From Brotaphodocola sp003480315 (GTDB lineage Bacteria > Bacillota > Clostridia > Lachnospirales > Lachnospiraceae): DNA of 64,000 nucleotides. Each line of letters opens with the position of its first letter. Positions within the stretch are counted from its first letter, which is position 1. A program made the translations under genes and the position numbers. Location: assembly GCF_964246085.1 (NCBI RefSeq), contig NZ_CAXTPD010000011.1. One strand, written 5' to 3'. The notes below the pieces were generated by a model. It was not told the origin of the DNA, did no database searches, and saw only the letters and a program-made list of their open reading frames with translations. Below, in pieces: positions 26,190-35,941 of the stretch.

Positions 26190-27548
26190 CTACTCCATTC
26201 GTTTTAATTCAGGCAATACCGTGCAGAGCATGGTGATAAAGCACAGGCTGCCGCCGATCACATTTGAGACCGGTTCTGCCAGAAATACACCAGCAGTTCC
26301 CATATGCAGCGCATATGGCATGAAATAAGTCAGCGGAACCACAATAAACACCTTTCGAAGCAATGAGAAAAAGATCGCATAGGCCTTTTTGTTCAGTGAT
26401 TTAAACGTGGTCTGTCCCATATACTGCAGATCCATAAAAATAAATGCCGCAAAATATTGTTTCAGGGCCGGAACCGCATCCTGCAGCAGAAGGGCATCAG
26501 AACTGAACACCCGGATCAGCGCGCCAGGTGCCAGAATGATAACGCTCCACATTACCGCTGTATAGCCCAGGATCAGAAGTCCCATCACCACGCCCGCTTT
26601 CCGCACCCGGGCCGGACGGCGCGCTCCATAGTTGTAGCTTAAAATCGGAGAAGATCCGTCATTGATCGCTGAAATCGGAGTTTCCACCAGCTGGCGCACA
26701 CTGGATACAATAGTCATGACTGAAATATAAATATCACCGCCTGTAGCAGAAAGCACATGGTTGCAGCAGATCGTCACCAGACTGTTAGTCAGCTGCATGA
26801 TAAAACCCGCCGTACCGAGACTGACGATCTCTTTCGCGTAGCTGACGGATCCTGCAAGTTCCGTCCTGCGCAGGAAGCGCACCTTCAGCTCCGCTTTTCC
26901 GGAAAGAAAATGCAGTACAAAGGCCGCTGACAAAAACTGGGAAATAACCGTTGCAATTGCTGCTCCACGCACACCAAAGCCCAGAACAAAGATAAACAGC
27001 GGATCCAGAACCAGATTGGACGCCGCACCGATCGCTACGGAAAGCATGCCGGTCAGGGAATAGCCCTGGGCATTGATAAATGGATTCATACCCACCGCAA
27101 TCATAGATGGCAGCGTACCGATCAGATAAAGCATCATATACGGGCAGGCATATGCCAGTGCTCCCTCTGACGCTCCGAATAATATCAGGATCGGCCGGAT
27201 CAGCAACATGCCAAATACCATCAGGATCACTCCTGTCAGGCAGAGCATGGAAAATGACGTATTCATGATGTCATTTGCTGCCTGTGTCTCCTTTTTCCCC
27301 CTGTGAATGGAAAATAACGGTGCGCCGCCGCTTCCGTACAGGTTCGAAAACGCCGTGATGATCACGATCAGCGGAAAGCAGAGTCCCACTGCTCCCAGCG
27401 CTGCTGTTCCCACTTTGGGGATACGTGCAATATAAATGCGGTCCACAATGTTGTAGAGCAGATTTAAAATCTGCGCCACCAGCATTGGAACCGCCGCTCC
27501 AAGGATGTTTCCGGTCACTGTACCATGTTCAAAATCAAGTTGTTTCAT
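26190..27548 (-). CDS. MATE-family multidrug/cation exporter
   Basis: This 452-aa protein has 12 predicted membrane helices in two repeats, typical of MATE exporters driven by sodium or protons (N-terminal LGAAVPMLVAQILNLLYNIVDRIYI; second half around residue 235). The residues NPFINAQGYSLTGML mark the family. Substrates are not predictable from sequence. It is upstream of the hybrid kinase with a 9-nt gap. It is a different subfamily from the MATE fragment at 29.9 kb. Confidence 0.9.
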   Translation of the reverse strand: MKQLDFEHGTVTGNILGAAVPMLVAQILNLLYNIVDRIYIARIPKVGTAALGAVGLCFPLIVIITAFSNLYGSGGAPLFSIHRGKKETQAANDIMNTSFSMLCLTGVILMVFGMLLIRPILILFGASEGALAYACPYMMLYLIGTLPSMIAVGMNPFINAQGYSLTGMLSVAIGAASNLVLDPLFIFVLGFGVRGAAIATVISQFLSAAFVLHFLSGKAELKVRFLRRTELAGSVSYAKEIVSLGTAGFIMQLTNSLVTICCNHVLSATGGDIYISVMTIVSSVRQLVETPISAINDGSSPILSYNYGARRPARVRKAGVVMGLLILGYTAVMWSVIILAPGALIRVFSSDALLLQDAVPALKQYFAAFIFMDLQYMGQTTFKSLNKKAYAIFFSLLRKVFIVVPLTYFMPYALHMGTAGVFLAEPVSNVIGGSLCFITMLCTVLPELKRME

Positions 27549-27652
27549 ATCTCTTTCGTCCTTTTCTTTATTCCTGATTTAGAGTATATCATGGTCCGGG
27601 CTTCATGAAAAGTATCCTCGCTGGTATCCGGTAAAATCACGGCCGCTTTCGT

Positions 27653-29422
27653 TTACTCCGGCAGACTGTCCCGCACGCACAGTGCCCCATACCCCACCAT
27701 CGGATTCGGATACTCCGAGATCCCCGGAAGTTTCTTTGCTCCTCTTCTCAGATATGCTTTTACCTTCTCCCCATACAAAAACGGATCATTTCCGTTTACA
27801 ATCCCCCACTGCATGAGAAGCGCTGCTGCTCCGGAAGCCACCGGTGTTGCGAAAGAGGTTCCGGTAACAGACTGGTATCCGCCGTTTGCTGCCGGAGCCA
27901 TGATATTTACGCCTGGCGCGGCAAGATCCGGCTTTATCTGGTTCGTCAGGCGGGTAAATCCCCGGCCGGAAAAATCCGCATAGGAATAATACCTGCTGTT
28001 ATAGGCTCCAATGGTAATCACCTTAGAGGCCGTGGACGGAATCGTCAGGGTGGTATCCGGCGTCGGCCGCAGAAAACGGGTCGACGTATTCAAAATTCCG
28101 GCAGACGGAAGCCAGAAATCGTACCGGCCGCTTACCAGACTGACCGGACTTAAATAAAAGCTCCAGATTCCTTCCTCCACATAACTGCCCTCATCCGGGA
28201 TAAAATCAAAATACAGCTCCTGGGCTGTGCTGTAGGGCCCCGGTTTCCCGTAATACAGGAGGATCTGTGTTTTCCGGTAACGGAATCTGGCAGTGCCGGG
28301 TTCCTCTGAAAATGGACCAAATATCTCCCCGGATGGCGCCTGAAGACTAACCGTAAACTGATCACTGTAGGATTTCCAGAGCTGGATACTGAAGCTGCTT
28401 TCATAAGGAGATACTGTAAACTCCACGTTCTCCGTTCTTCGCATCTGCAGCGTCCCGGAGGTATGACCGCTTGATGCTCCCTCATTTCCGGTCCCCACCA
28501 GAATCGTTGTTCTGCCATAGTTTCCAATATCATCCAGAAAGGTTTCCAGCAGACTGGTCCCGTCATGTGAGCCGTAGGTATTTCCAAAGCTGATGTTGAT
28601 GACCAGAGGAAGAAAACGCTCTGCCGCAAAGGAAACCGCATAATTTACCGCCCTCATAAGCTCTGTGGTCCTCGGAAAGCCCTCCGGGCGGACGGTGCCA
28701 AGCTTCACCACCAACAGGTCACTCTCGCAGGCGATGCCGCGGTATATGCCGGATGCGGCGCTGTCTGAAAAAGCTGTGCTCCGTCCGCCGCCATCAGCAG
28801 TCTGTCCAACTGCGGCCCCTCTGCTGTCTCCTGCCGCAATTCCCGCCACTGCCGTTCCATGTCCGCTCGCATCCACAGATGACACAATGTTCCGGGCTGC
28901 CTCCCGGCTGCCCTCCTCCAGCGCGCGATTGATCTCACCTTCCGTATAAATCCGATTCTGCGTCTGGTCCCATAGCTCCAGAATCCGGGTTGTGCCATCT
29001 TCCTTCCGGAATACCTCATGAAAATAATCAATCCCGGAATCGACAACGGCCACAAGCACTCCTTTTCCGCTCAAATATGGCGATGCCTCCTGCAGCAGAT
29101 TCACACAAGAGGCTGTCTTTGCCTGGTCAACGGCAAAGAACAGCCTCTTTGGTTTTTCAATGTATTCAATTTGCGGAAGTGCGCTGATGTACGGGATCAG
29201 GCTTTCCTTCACGGTCAGAATCGCGTACTCGTTACGCATCTCCTCCACCGCAGCGCCAAGCTCCCGTGCCGTATCCAGGCTCCCGGAGTATTTTACGATC
29301 AGCTCCCAGGTTTGTTCTTCCGGGTTATAGCCGGTCTCCAGCTCCGCAGAGCGGCTCCGTTCTTCAGCGCTAGTATCCAGAGAAAGATTCAGGAGATTTT
29401 CCAGTTTCTGATTGACAGACAT
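27653..29422 (-). CDS. S8 subtilisin-family serine protease, Csp-like
   Basis: This 589-aa subtilase has all three catalytic residues: Asp in VAVVDSGIDYFH (about 131), His in DASGHGTAVAGIAAG (about 190) and Ser in VTGTSFATPVASGAAAL (about 530). It has no signal peptide. An N-terminal prodomain of about 90 residues and an inserted jelly-roll-like segment between His and Ser match the clostridial CspB-type and related Lachnospiraceae proteases. CspB works in spore germination. Here there is no cspC or sleC neighbour, so the role may instead be extracellular or quality-control proteolysis. It stands alone, with 53 nt to the lysR remnant upstream. Confidence 0.88.
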   Translation of the reverse strand: MSVNQKLENLLNLSLDTSAEERSRSAELETGYNPEEQTWELIVKYSGSLDTARELGAAVEEMRNEYAILTVKESLIPYISALPQIEYIEKPKRLFFAVDQAKTASCVNLLQEASPYLSGKGVLVAVVDSGIDYFHEVFRKEDGTTRILELWDQTQNRIYTEGEINRALEEGSREAARNIVSSVDASGHGTAVAGIAAGDSRGAAVGQTADGGGRSTAFSDSAASGIYRGIACESDLLVVKLGTVRPEGFPRTTELMRAVNYAVSFAAERFLPLVINISFGNTYGSHDGTSLLETFLDDIGNYGRTTILVGTGNEGASSGHTSGTLQMRRTENVEFTVSPYESSFSIQLWKSYSDQFTVSLQAPSGEIFGPFSEEPGTARFRYRKTQILLYYGKPGPYSTAQELYFDFIPDEGSYVEEGIWSFYLSPVSLVSGRYDFWLPSAGILNTSTRFLRPTPDTTLTIPSTASKVITIGAYNSRYYSYADFSGRGFTRLTNQIKPDLAAPGVNIMAPAANGGYQSVTGTSFATPVASGAAALLMQWGIVNGNDPFLYGEKVKAYLRRGAKKLPGISEYPNPMVGYGALCVRDSLPE

Positions 29423-29475
29423 TCATATACCTGCATATGTTGGCTTTCTATTATCCTATGTTTCCAGGCCGATAT

Positions 29476-29859
29476 CTATTTGCATGATTCCGGCATCCGC
29501 TCCCGGATATATTTCAGAAACGCTTCCGCCGCCGGTGGCAGCTGCCCGCCATACGCCAGCCCAATCTCCACAATCTGCTCCGGCTTAAGGGGCAGATGCT
29601 TCACGGTTCCATTCCACAAATGACTGTTCACCTGATTGTTCATGCTGATTCCGAGTCCGGCTTCTACCATGGAATAGGTTGCGTAAATATCCATAGTAGA
29701 AAACTGTGTGTTGGGACGGATTCCACACCGTTCAAACACCCGGGCGTTGTCAATATCCTGCTTCGGATAGGTTTCAATATACGGCTCCTGCTGAAACCGT
29801 TCCATCGGAAATGCCTTCGCTCCTGCCAGTTCATGATTATTCGGCAGCACAACCACCAT
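29476..29859 (-). pseudogene. lysR C-terminal remnant
   Basis: The frame encodes the last 127 residues of a LysR-type regulator: VVVLPNNHELAGAKAFP, MVEAGLGISMNNQ and the final helix EAFLKYIRERMPES. The N-terminal helix-turn-helix and first part of the effector domain are missing. At 29860 the sequence passes directly into an unrelated MATE fragment on the other strand. It cannot bind DNA. It may be the other half of the lysR fragment at 42740-43128. Confidence 0.85.
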
Positions 29860-30231
29860 CTGCAGCAGTTTTACAATGCCATCGATGCCTTAGTCATCGA
29901 GCGTTTTGCCGGAACGGACGAATTTGCCGCCATCGGCATTGCCGGAACCGTCATGAACCTGTTTCTCTTTGCCATTGTCGGAATCTGCACCGGTTTTTCC
30001 ATATTACTGGCGAAACATTACGGAGCCGGAGACCTTAAGCAGTTTCGCAGGCAGCATTTTACCGCGCTGGTCCTGGGGCTTTTCTGCACCGTACTCTTAA
30101 GCCTGGCCGGTTTTGTGCTCCTCTCCCGGCTTATGAAGTTGATCCAGACCCCGGAAGATCTGATGCCTTATGTGCTCACCTACCTGCGTATCATCCTGCT
30201 GATACATAAAAAACTGCTGCCAGAGAGTTAA
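29860..30231 (+). pseudogene. MATE exporter internal remnant
   Basis: The plus-strand frame reads LQQFYNAIDALVIERF and continues through three to four membrane helices of the N-terminal half of a MATE protein. It ends near RIILLIHKKLLPES. Both the first 25 or so residues and everything after about residue 140 are missing, and homology stops around 30205. It is a fragment left at a rearrangement joint. Confidence 0.85.
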
Positions 30232-30264
30232 TGCAATCTACCATACAATTCTGAAAGACAACTT

Positions 30265-30307
30265 AAAAAATCTGCGCCGCATGTTTTTTCAATGCTGCGC
30301 AGATTTT
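30265..30307 (-). terminator. Terminator of the orotate operon
   Basis: An 11-bp perfect stem (AAAATCTGCGC with GCGCAGATTTT) and inner CAT/ATG pairing precede TTTTTT on the minus strand, 11 nt after the malic enzyme stop codon. Confidence 0.85.
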
Positions 30308-30317
30308 CATCCTGTTT

Positions 30318-31490
30318 CTATTTAATTCTTGCTTTTCCTTCTTTTCTTGCGGTTTCAGCCACCGCTTTTGCTACCACATCCGCAACATTGCGATTCAACG
30401 GTGACGGAATGATATTTTCCGCATTCAGTTCTCCTTCCGGAACTATTCCTGCAATGGCCCAGGCTGCCTGACGCTTCATTTCTTCCGTAATTTCAGTTGC
30501 TCTTACAGAAAGCGCTCCCTTGAATACTCCTGGGAATACCAGTACATTATTGATCTGATTCGGAAAATCGGAACGACCGGTTCCCACAACTGCTGCACCG
30601 GCTTCTAGCGCTTCATCTGGCATAATTTCCGGAATCGGATTTGCCATAGCAAAGACAATTCCATGATTCATAGAAGCCACCATTTCTTTGGATACCAAGC
30701 CAGGTCTGGAAACTCCGATAAATGCGTCCGCTCCCTTCATGGCATCCGCAAGCAGTCCATGCTCTTTCTGAAGGTTGCTGATGTGAGAGATTTCTTCCTG
30801 TCCCGGATTTAATCCACTGTCACCCTCGCAGATAATACCATGAATATCACACATAATGACATTTCCAAATCCCATGCTGATCAGCAGTTTTCCAATCGCA
30901 ATGCCTGCTGCACCGGCACCATTGATAACGATTCTGAGTTTTCCAAGCTTCTTGCCTGTCACCTTGCATGCGTTAATCAATGCTGCTGCAACCACGATTG
31001 CGGTTCCATGCTGGTCATCATGGAAAACCGGGATGTCACAAAGTTCTTTCAGCCTACGCTCAATCTCAAAGCATCTCGGTGCCGCGATATCCTCCAGATT
31101 GATTCCTCCGAAACTCTGGGAAATCATATAGATGGTATTTACGATGGTATCCACATCTTTAGAGTTTATGCAGATTGGAAACGCATCCACATCCGCAAAC
31201 TCTTTGAACAGCGCACACTTTCCTTCCATAACCGGCATACCGGCCGCCGGGCCGATATCGCCCAGTCCCAGTACAGCAGTTCCGTCTGTGATTACTGCCA
31301 CAAGGTTATTTCTTCTGGTCAGTTCAAATGACTTTTCATAGTCTTTTGCGATCTGTCTGCACGGCTCGGCAACGCCAGGCGTGTATAATAAGGACAGATC
31401 CTTTCTTGTCTCAATCTTCTTTCTGGAAACTACCTCAATTTTTCCATGCATCTGATAATGCAGTTCCAGTGATTCCTGATTAATATCCAT
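30318..31490 (-). CDS. Malic enzyme (orotate operon)
   Basis: This 390-aa enzyme oxidatively decarboxylates malate to pyruvate and CO2 while reducing NAD(P)+. The short bacterial form is clear from the N-terminal tyrosine motif LLYTPGVAEPCRQIAKD, the metal-site region FHDDQHGTAIVVAAAL near 160, and the nucleotide-binding INGAGAAGIAIGKLL near 190. It is the last of nine genes, 17 nt after fumC, with AAGGAG before the start. In this operon it finishes the path from fumarate to pyruvate and returns the NADH used to reduce orotate. Whether it prefers NAD or NADP cannot be decided from sequence; NAD is inferred from the redox logic. Confidence 0.93.
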   Translation of the reverse strand: MDINQESLELHYQMHGKIEVVSRKKIETRKDLSLLYTPGVAEPCRQIAKDYEKSFELTRRNNLVAVITDGTAVLGLGDIGPAAGMPVMEGKCALFKEFADVDAFPICINSKDVDTIVNTIYMISQSFGGINLEDIAAPRCFEIERRLKELCDIPVFHDDQHGTAIVVAAALINACKVTGKKLGKLRIVINGAGAAGIAIGKLLISMGFGNVIMCDIHGIICEGDSGLNPGQEEISHISNLQKEHGLLADAMKGADAFIGVSRPGLVSKEMVASMNHGIVFAMANPIPEIMPDEALEAGAAVVGTGRSDFPNQINNVLVFPGVFKGALSVRATEITEEMKRQAAWAIAGIVPEGELNAENIIPSPLNRNVADVVAKAVAETARKEGKARIK

Positions 31491-31507
31491 TTCCTGTCTC
31501 CTTCTGA

Positions 31508-32872
31508 TCAGACCATTTCTTCCGGATGAAATACTTCATCAAACCGGTCTGCGTCTAAAAATCCAAGTTCCACACATGCTTCCTTCAGGGAAATATTGTT
31601 CTTGTATGCTTTCTTTGCTGTTTTCGCCGCGTTCTCGTAGCCAATATACGGGGCAATTGCGGTAACCAGCATCAGAGAACGGTTCAGATTTTCCTTCATT
31701 TTTTCACGATTTGCCTGAATACCCTCCACGCAGTGAATACGGAAGGAATGAAGAGAATCCGTCAGAATCGTTACCGACTGAAGGAAATTATAAATGATGA
31801 CCGGCATAAACACATTCAGTTCAAAGTTGCCCTGGGATGCCGCAAAACCAATTGCCGCGTCATTTCCCATAACCTGGACAGCCACCATGGTTACAGACTC
31901 ACACTGAGTCGGATTGACTTTGCCTGGCATGATCGAGCTTCCCGGTTCATTCTCCGGAATCTTAATCTCGCCAAGTCCGCAGCGCGGGCCGCTGGACAGC
32001 CACCGGACATCGTTGGCAATCTTCATCATATCTGCAGCCAGTGCCTTTAATGCACCGTGCGCAAATACAATTGCGTCCTTACTGGTCAGTGCCTGGAATT
32101 TATTCGGGGCGGTCTTAAACGGCATTCCGGTGAATTCGGATACTGCCTTTGCGGCCTCCTCGCCAAAGGTTTTCGGAGCGTTCAACCCTGTTCCGACCGC
32201 AGTACCACCCAGAGCAATTTCCTCAAGTGCCGGAAGCGTATTCTTTATCATCTCTTTTGTATTCTCAAGCATTCCTCGCCATCCACTGATTTCCTGAGAA
32301 AAACGGATCGGTGTCGCATCCTGCAGATGGGTACGTCCGCTTTTGATTGCATCGTAGTTTTCGCTTTCCAGACGCTCAAATGTATGAATCAGCTCATCCA
32401 TCGCCGGAATCAGTTTATTATGGATCTGAAGCACTGCCGCGATGTGCATGGCCGTTGGGAAGGTGTCATTGGAACTCTGGGACATATTCACATGATCATT
32501 CGGGTGGAGCAGCTTCTTTCCAGCAAGCTCGTTTCCACGATTGGCAATAACTTCATTCACATTCATATTGGACTGTGTCCCACTTCCTGTCTGCCATACA
32601 GCCAGAGGGAAATTGCCATCCAGCTTTCCAGTAAGGATCTCATCGCAGACACTGCTGATGCAGTTCATCTGTCCTTCCGGCATTTTCCCGAGCCGGTAGT
32701 TTGCAACAGCCGCTGATTTTTTCAGGATAGCAAACGCGCGAATTACCTCTTCCGGAATTTTTTCTGTGCCAATTTTAAAATTCTCATAACTTCTCTGGGT
32801 CTGGGCACCCCAGTATTTCTCTGCCGGTACCTGAACCTCTCCCATGGAATCATGTTCTGTTCTGTATTCCAT
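31508..32872 (-). CDS. fumC: Fumarate hydratase class II
   Basis: This 454-aa protein of the fumarase/aspartase superfamily hydrates fumarate to malate. It carries TGSGTQSNMNVNEVIANRG near residue 100, the catalytic GRTHLQDATPIR, and the signature GSSIMPGKVNPTQCE near 315. The TQCE ending marks fumarases, whereas the gene beside it ends in VIPE as in aspartases. The start is 2 nt after the aspA stop, with GGGAGG overlapping the aspA end, so translation is coupled. It takes the fumarate released by AspA toward malate. No truncation is visible. Confidence 0.95.
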   Translation of the reverse strand: MEYRTEHDSMGEVQVPAEKYWGAQTQRSYENFKIGTEKIPEEVIRAFAILKKSAAVANYRLGKMPEGQMNCISSVCDEILTGKLDGNFPLAVWQTGSGTQSNMNVNEVIANRGNELAGKKLLHPNDHVNMSQSSNDTFPTAMHIAAVLQIHNKLIPAMDELIHTFERLESENYDAIKSGRTHLQDATPIRFSQEISGWRGMLENTKEMIKNTLPALEEIALGGTAVGTGLNAPKTFGEEAAKAVSEFTGMPFKTAPNKFQALTSKDAIVFAHGALKALAADMMKIANDVRWLSSGPRCGLGEIKIPENEPGSSIMPGKVNPTQCESVTMVAVQVMGNDAAIGFAASQGNFELNVFMPVIIYNFLQSVTILTDSLHSFRIHCVEGIQANREKMKENLNRSLMLVTAIAPYIGYENAAKTAKKAYKNNISLKEACVELGFLDADRFDEVFHPEEMV

Positions 32873-32873
32873 C

Positions 32874-34313
32874 TTACATGCCTCCCAGCTGTTCCATTTT
32901 CTTGATGCCGGAAATACCAGGCTCTGTCATCGAAATAGGATCCAGAATAATATCAAGCTGCTCTCCCGTTAAAAGCTTGTCCCGTAAAATCAACTCACGC
33001 ACGGATTTTCCTGTCTTAATTGCCTCTTTTGCGATATTAGCAGCTTTTTCATATCCGACATACGGACAGATTGCGGTAATGATTCCAACACTTCCTTCTA
33101 CCATATTGCGGCAGCGCTCTTCATTTGCGGTAATACCGGAAATGCAGTTGTCAACCAGTGTGCGGACTGCGCAGGAAATTGTTTCTATGGACTGGAATAA
33201 TTTGTAGAAAATAATCGGCTCAAACGCATTTAATTCCAGCTGTCCGGCCTCGGCCGCCATCGTCACGCTTAAATCATTGCCAATCACATTAAATGCTACC
33301 TGGTTTACTACCTCCGGAATAACCGGGTTTACTTTTCCAGGCATAATGGAAGATCCATTCTGTTTTGCTGGAAGATTGATCTCTCCAAGTCCGGTTCTCG
33401 GGCCGGAAGACATCAGACGTAAATCGTTGCTCATCTTGGAAAGGTTCACCGCACAGGATTTGGTGATGCCGGAGCATGCACAGTATCCATCCAGATTCTG
33501 GGTTGCATCAATCAGGTCATAAGCCTGCACAAGTTCCAGACCGGAAATCAATGAAATGTTCTTGACCACTCTCTGGAAATACTGCACATCCGCATTTAAT
33601 CCGGTTCCGATTGCAGTACCGCCCAGGTTTAAGTTTCGCATCTCATCCTTTGCGCGGTCAAAACGGTTGATATCTCTGCGGATTGCCGTTGCGTAGGAAT
33701 GGAATTCCTGACCAAGGCGGATCGGCACTGCATCCTGCAGCTGGGTTCTTCCCATTTTGATCACTTTGTTAAATTCTTCGGATTTCTTCATCAATGCCTC
33801 GTAAAGACGCTCCAACTCTGCCTGTGCTTTATATAAAAGCTTTAAGGTGGTCAGTTTTCCACAAGACGGGAATACATCATTGGTGGACTGTCCGCAGTTT
33901 ACATGATCATTCGGGTTTACGATAGAATAATCGCCCTTTTCGCCCCCGAGAATCTCGATTGCGCGGTTTGCAATTACTTCATTCGCATTCATATTTAAAG
34001 AAGTTCCGGCACCACCCTGGATTGGATCCACAATAAACTGATCGTGGAATTTTCCGCTGATGATTTCATCACAGGCCTGCACAATAGCATCGGTACGCTT
34101 TTTATCCAGACGGCCAACCTCATAGTTTGTGATTGCTGCTGCTTTCTTGATCTGTGCAAAGCTGTTGATAAACTCCGGGTGCATCTTTAACCCGGTAATG
34201 GAAAAGTTCTCTGCCGCACGCAGACTCTGTACCCCATAATAGGCTTCCTTCGGAACCATCTTCTCTCCGATAGAATCATGTTCCTTACGATATTCCTGTG
34301 CTTTTGTCTCCAT
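32874..34313 (-). CDS. aspA: Aspartate ammonia-lyase
   Basis: Aspartase splits L-aspartate to fumarate and ammonia. The 479-aa protein has GGAGTSLNMNANEVIANRA near residue 100, GRTQLQDAVPIRLGQEF, and the signature GSSIMPGKVNPVIPE near 325, which separates it from fumarases. In this operon it consumes the aspartate freed from N-carbamoyl-aspartate and gives the second ammonia of the pathway. The start has TAGGAGGGG upstream, 12 nt after the pyrD stop. A fumC and an aspA adjacent in one operon are best explained by an aspartate-to-malate route. Confidence 0.95.
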   Translation of the reverse strand: METKAQEYRKEHDSIGEKMVPKEAYYGVQSLRAAENFSITGLKMHPEFINSFAQIKKAAAITNYEVGRLDKKRTDAIVQACDEIISGKFHDQFIVDPIQGGAGTSLNMNANEVIANRAIEILGGEKGDYSIVNPNDHVNCGQSTNDVFPSCGKLTTLKLLYKAQAELERLYEALMKKSEEFNKVIKMGRTQLQDAVPIRLGQEFHSYATAIRRDINRFDRAKDEMRNLNLGGTAIGTGLNADVQYFQRVVKNISLISGLELVQAYDLIDATQNLDGYCACSGITKSCAVNLSKMSNDLRLMSSGPRTGLGEINLPAKQNGSSIMPGKVNPVIPEVVNQVAFNVIGNDLSVTMAAEAGQLELNAFEPIIFYKLFQSIETISCAVRTLVDNCISGITANEERCRNMVEGSVGIITAICPYVGYEKAANIAKEAIKTGKSVRELILRDKLLTGEQLDIILDPISMTEPGISGIKKMEQLGGM

Positions 34314-34325
34314 TGTTAACCCCTC

Positions 34326-35231
34326 CTATAAAATACCCCTGATTTCTGAAATGTTGGAAATGTTATTTTTCTCCAGATACTGTTCCATGCCGTCAATAAT
34401 ATCTACTGCAATAGCCGGATTCATAAAGGAAGCTGTTCCAACTTGAACGGTAGTTGCTCCCGCCATGATAAACTCAATCGCATCCTGCCAGGTTGCGATA
34501 CCGCCCATTCCCATTACCGGAATGTTCACTGCATGCGCTACCTGATGCACCATTCTCAATGCGATCGGCTTGATGGCCGGGCCGGAAAGACCAGCATATG
34601 TATTCTGAAATACCGGTTTTTTCTTTTTCAGATCAATTGCCATGGCCAGAAAGGTATTCGTCAGGGAAACTCCATCCGCCCCTTCTTCCTCACAGGCTCT
34701 GGCCAGCGCTACGATATCCTCCGCATTCGGAGAAAGCTTGATTACCAATTTATGCTTGCATGCTTTTCGGATTTCACGAACGACTTCTCTTGCCATCTCT
34801 GTTTTTACACCAAAGTTCATGCCGCCAGCTTTGACATTCGGACAGGAAATGTTTAATTCCAGAAGATCCAGATCATAATCATTCAGCACATTCACTGCCT
34901 GCAGATAATCATCCATGGAATGACCGCCAAGGTTTACGATATTGACAAGATCCAACTTGTTCATGCGCTCCAGGTCACATTTAATAAAGTGTTGTACACC
35001 CGGATTTTCCAGTCCGACACTGTTCATAATTCCGCTTGGAGTCTCCCAGATACGAATTCCGTCATTACCGCCTCTCGGGTTTAATGTCAGTCCCTTGGAA
35101 CATAATCCTCCCAATTTCTGAATATCAAAGTACTCGTTCATTTCTTTGCCAAAGCCACAGGTTCCAGATGCAAGCGCCACCGGGTTTTTAAATTTTACTC
35201 CCGCAAATTCTGTTTCCAGTCTCTTACTCAT
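34326..35231 (-). CDS. pyrD: Dihydroorotate dehydrogenase, class 1B catalytic subunit (orotate reductase)
   Basis: This FMN-binding TIM-barrel enzyme interconverts dihydroorotate and orotate. The 301-aa form with Cys as catalytic base in LELNISCPNVKAGGMNFG is class 1B, which needs PyrK to use NAD(H). GMGGIATWQDAIEFIMAGAT is the phosphate-binding region. I prefer ATG at 35231 over an in-frame TTG at 35237; it overlaps pyrK by 8 nt. In biosynthesis the enzyme oxidises dihydroorotate. In this operon, without pyrB, pyrE, pyrF or carAB, it most likely runs as an NADH-dependent orotate reductase, as shown biochemically for Clostridium oroticum. Confidence 0.95.
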   Translation of the reverse strand: MSKRLETEFAGVKFKNPVALASGTCGFGKEMNEYFDIQKLGGLCSKGLTLNPRGGNDGIRIWETPSGIMNSVGLENPGVQHFIKCDLERMNKLDLVNIVNLGGHSMDDYLQAVNVLNDYDLDLLELNISCPNVKAGGMNFGVKTEMAREVVREIRKACKHKLVIKLSPNAEDIVALARACEEEGADGVSLTNTFLAMAIDLKKKKPVFQNTYAGLSGPAIKPIALRMVHQVAHAVNIPVMGMGGIATWQDAIEFIMAGATTVQVGTASFMNPAIAVDIIDGMEQYLEKNNISNISEIRGIL

Positions 35232-35937
35232 AATCAAATACCTCGTTTCCTAACATAACCGGGCCATCCTTGCAGGCTCTGCGGTTGCCATTTGATGTTT
35301 TACAGGTACATACCAGGCATGCGCCAATTCCGCAGGCCATTCTATTTTCCATGGATACATAAACCGGTGCTGCTGCTTTCATATCCTTGCATTTTTTGTA
35401 TAAAACCTTCATCATGATTTCTGGTCCGCAGGTCATGATGTAATCATACTGACACGGATCAATGTCATCGGTAACAAATCCACCAACATTTACGGTAACC
35501 TTGTCTGCCACCTGCTCATAACGGTCAGTCAGGATCGGCTCCCCGCTAAATCCAAGATAAATGTCCACTGTAGTATCCGGATCCAGTTTTTTGAGGGTTT
35601 TTGCGGTAAGATAGAGCGGTGCAATTCCAACGCCACCGCCCACCAATGCGACTTTGCCTTTCACCTCCGGAAATCCGTTTCCGTGAGGACCGTCCAGCGT
35701 GATTTCATCTCCTGCTTTCAGCCCTGCAAAAATCTCGGTTCCCTTTCCGACTACCTTATATAAGAAGCTGACCGTCTCCGGATCTGCGTCAAACACACTA
35801 ATCGGTCTGGACAGAACCGGATATTCATTCCAAGCTCTCAGCATATAAAACTGTCCCATTGCAGCCTGGTTTTTCTCTTTTACCTTCATAAGATAGAAGT
35901 CTTCATTGACACGTTCATTCTGTAAAATCTCAGCCAT
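35224..35937 (-). CDS. pyrK: Dihydroorotate dehydrogenase electron transfer subunit
   Basis: PyrK carries FAD and a 2Fe-2S cluster and links NAD(H) to the FMN of PyrD. The 237-aa sequence has the FAD motif RPISVFD near residue 40, the pyridine-nucleotide region GGGVGIAPLYLT, and a C-terminal cluster site CGIGACLVC followed by a later Cys in RRACKDGP. It directly precedes and overlaps pyrD. The complex would take electrons from NADH to reduce orotate in the catabolic direction. Start: MAEILQN with AGGAGAGG upstream, 4 nt after the symporter stop. Confidence 0.95.
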   Translation of the reverse strand: MAEILQNERVNEDFYLMKVKEKNQAAMGQFYMLRAWNEYPVLSRPISVFDADPETVSFLYKVVGKGTEIFAGLKAGDEITLDGPHGNGFPEVKGKVALVGGGVGIAPLYLTAKTLKKLDPDTTVDIYLGFSGEPILTDRYEQVADKVTVNVGGFVTDDIDPCQYDYIMTCGPEIMMKVLYKKCKDMKAAAPVYVSMENRMACGIGACLVCTCKTSNGNRRACKDGPVMLGNEVFDYE

Positions 35938-35941
35938 GTTT

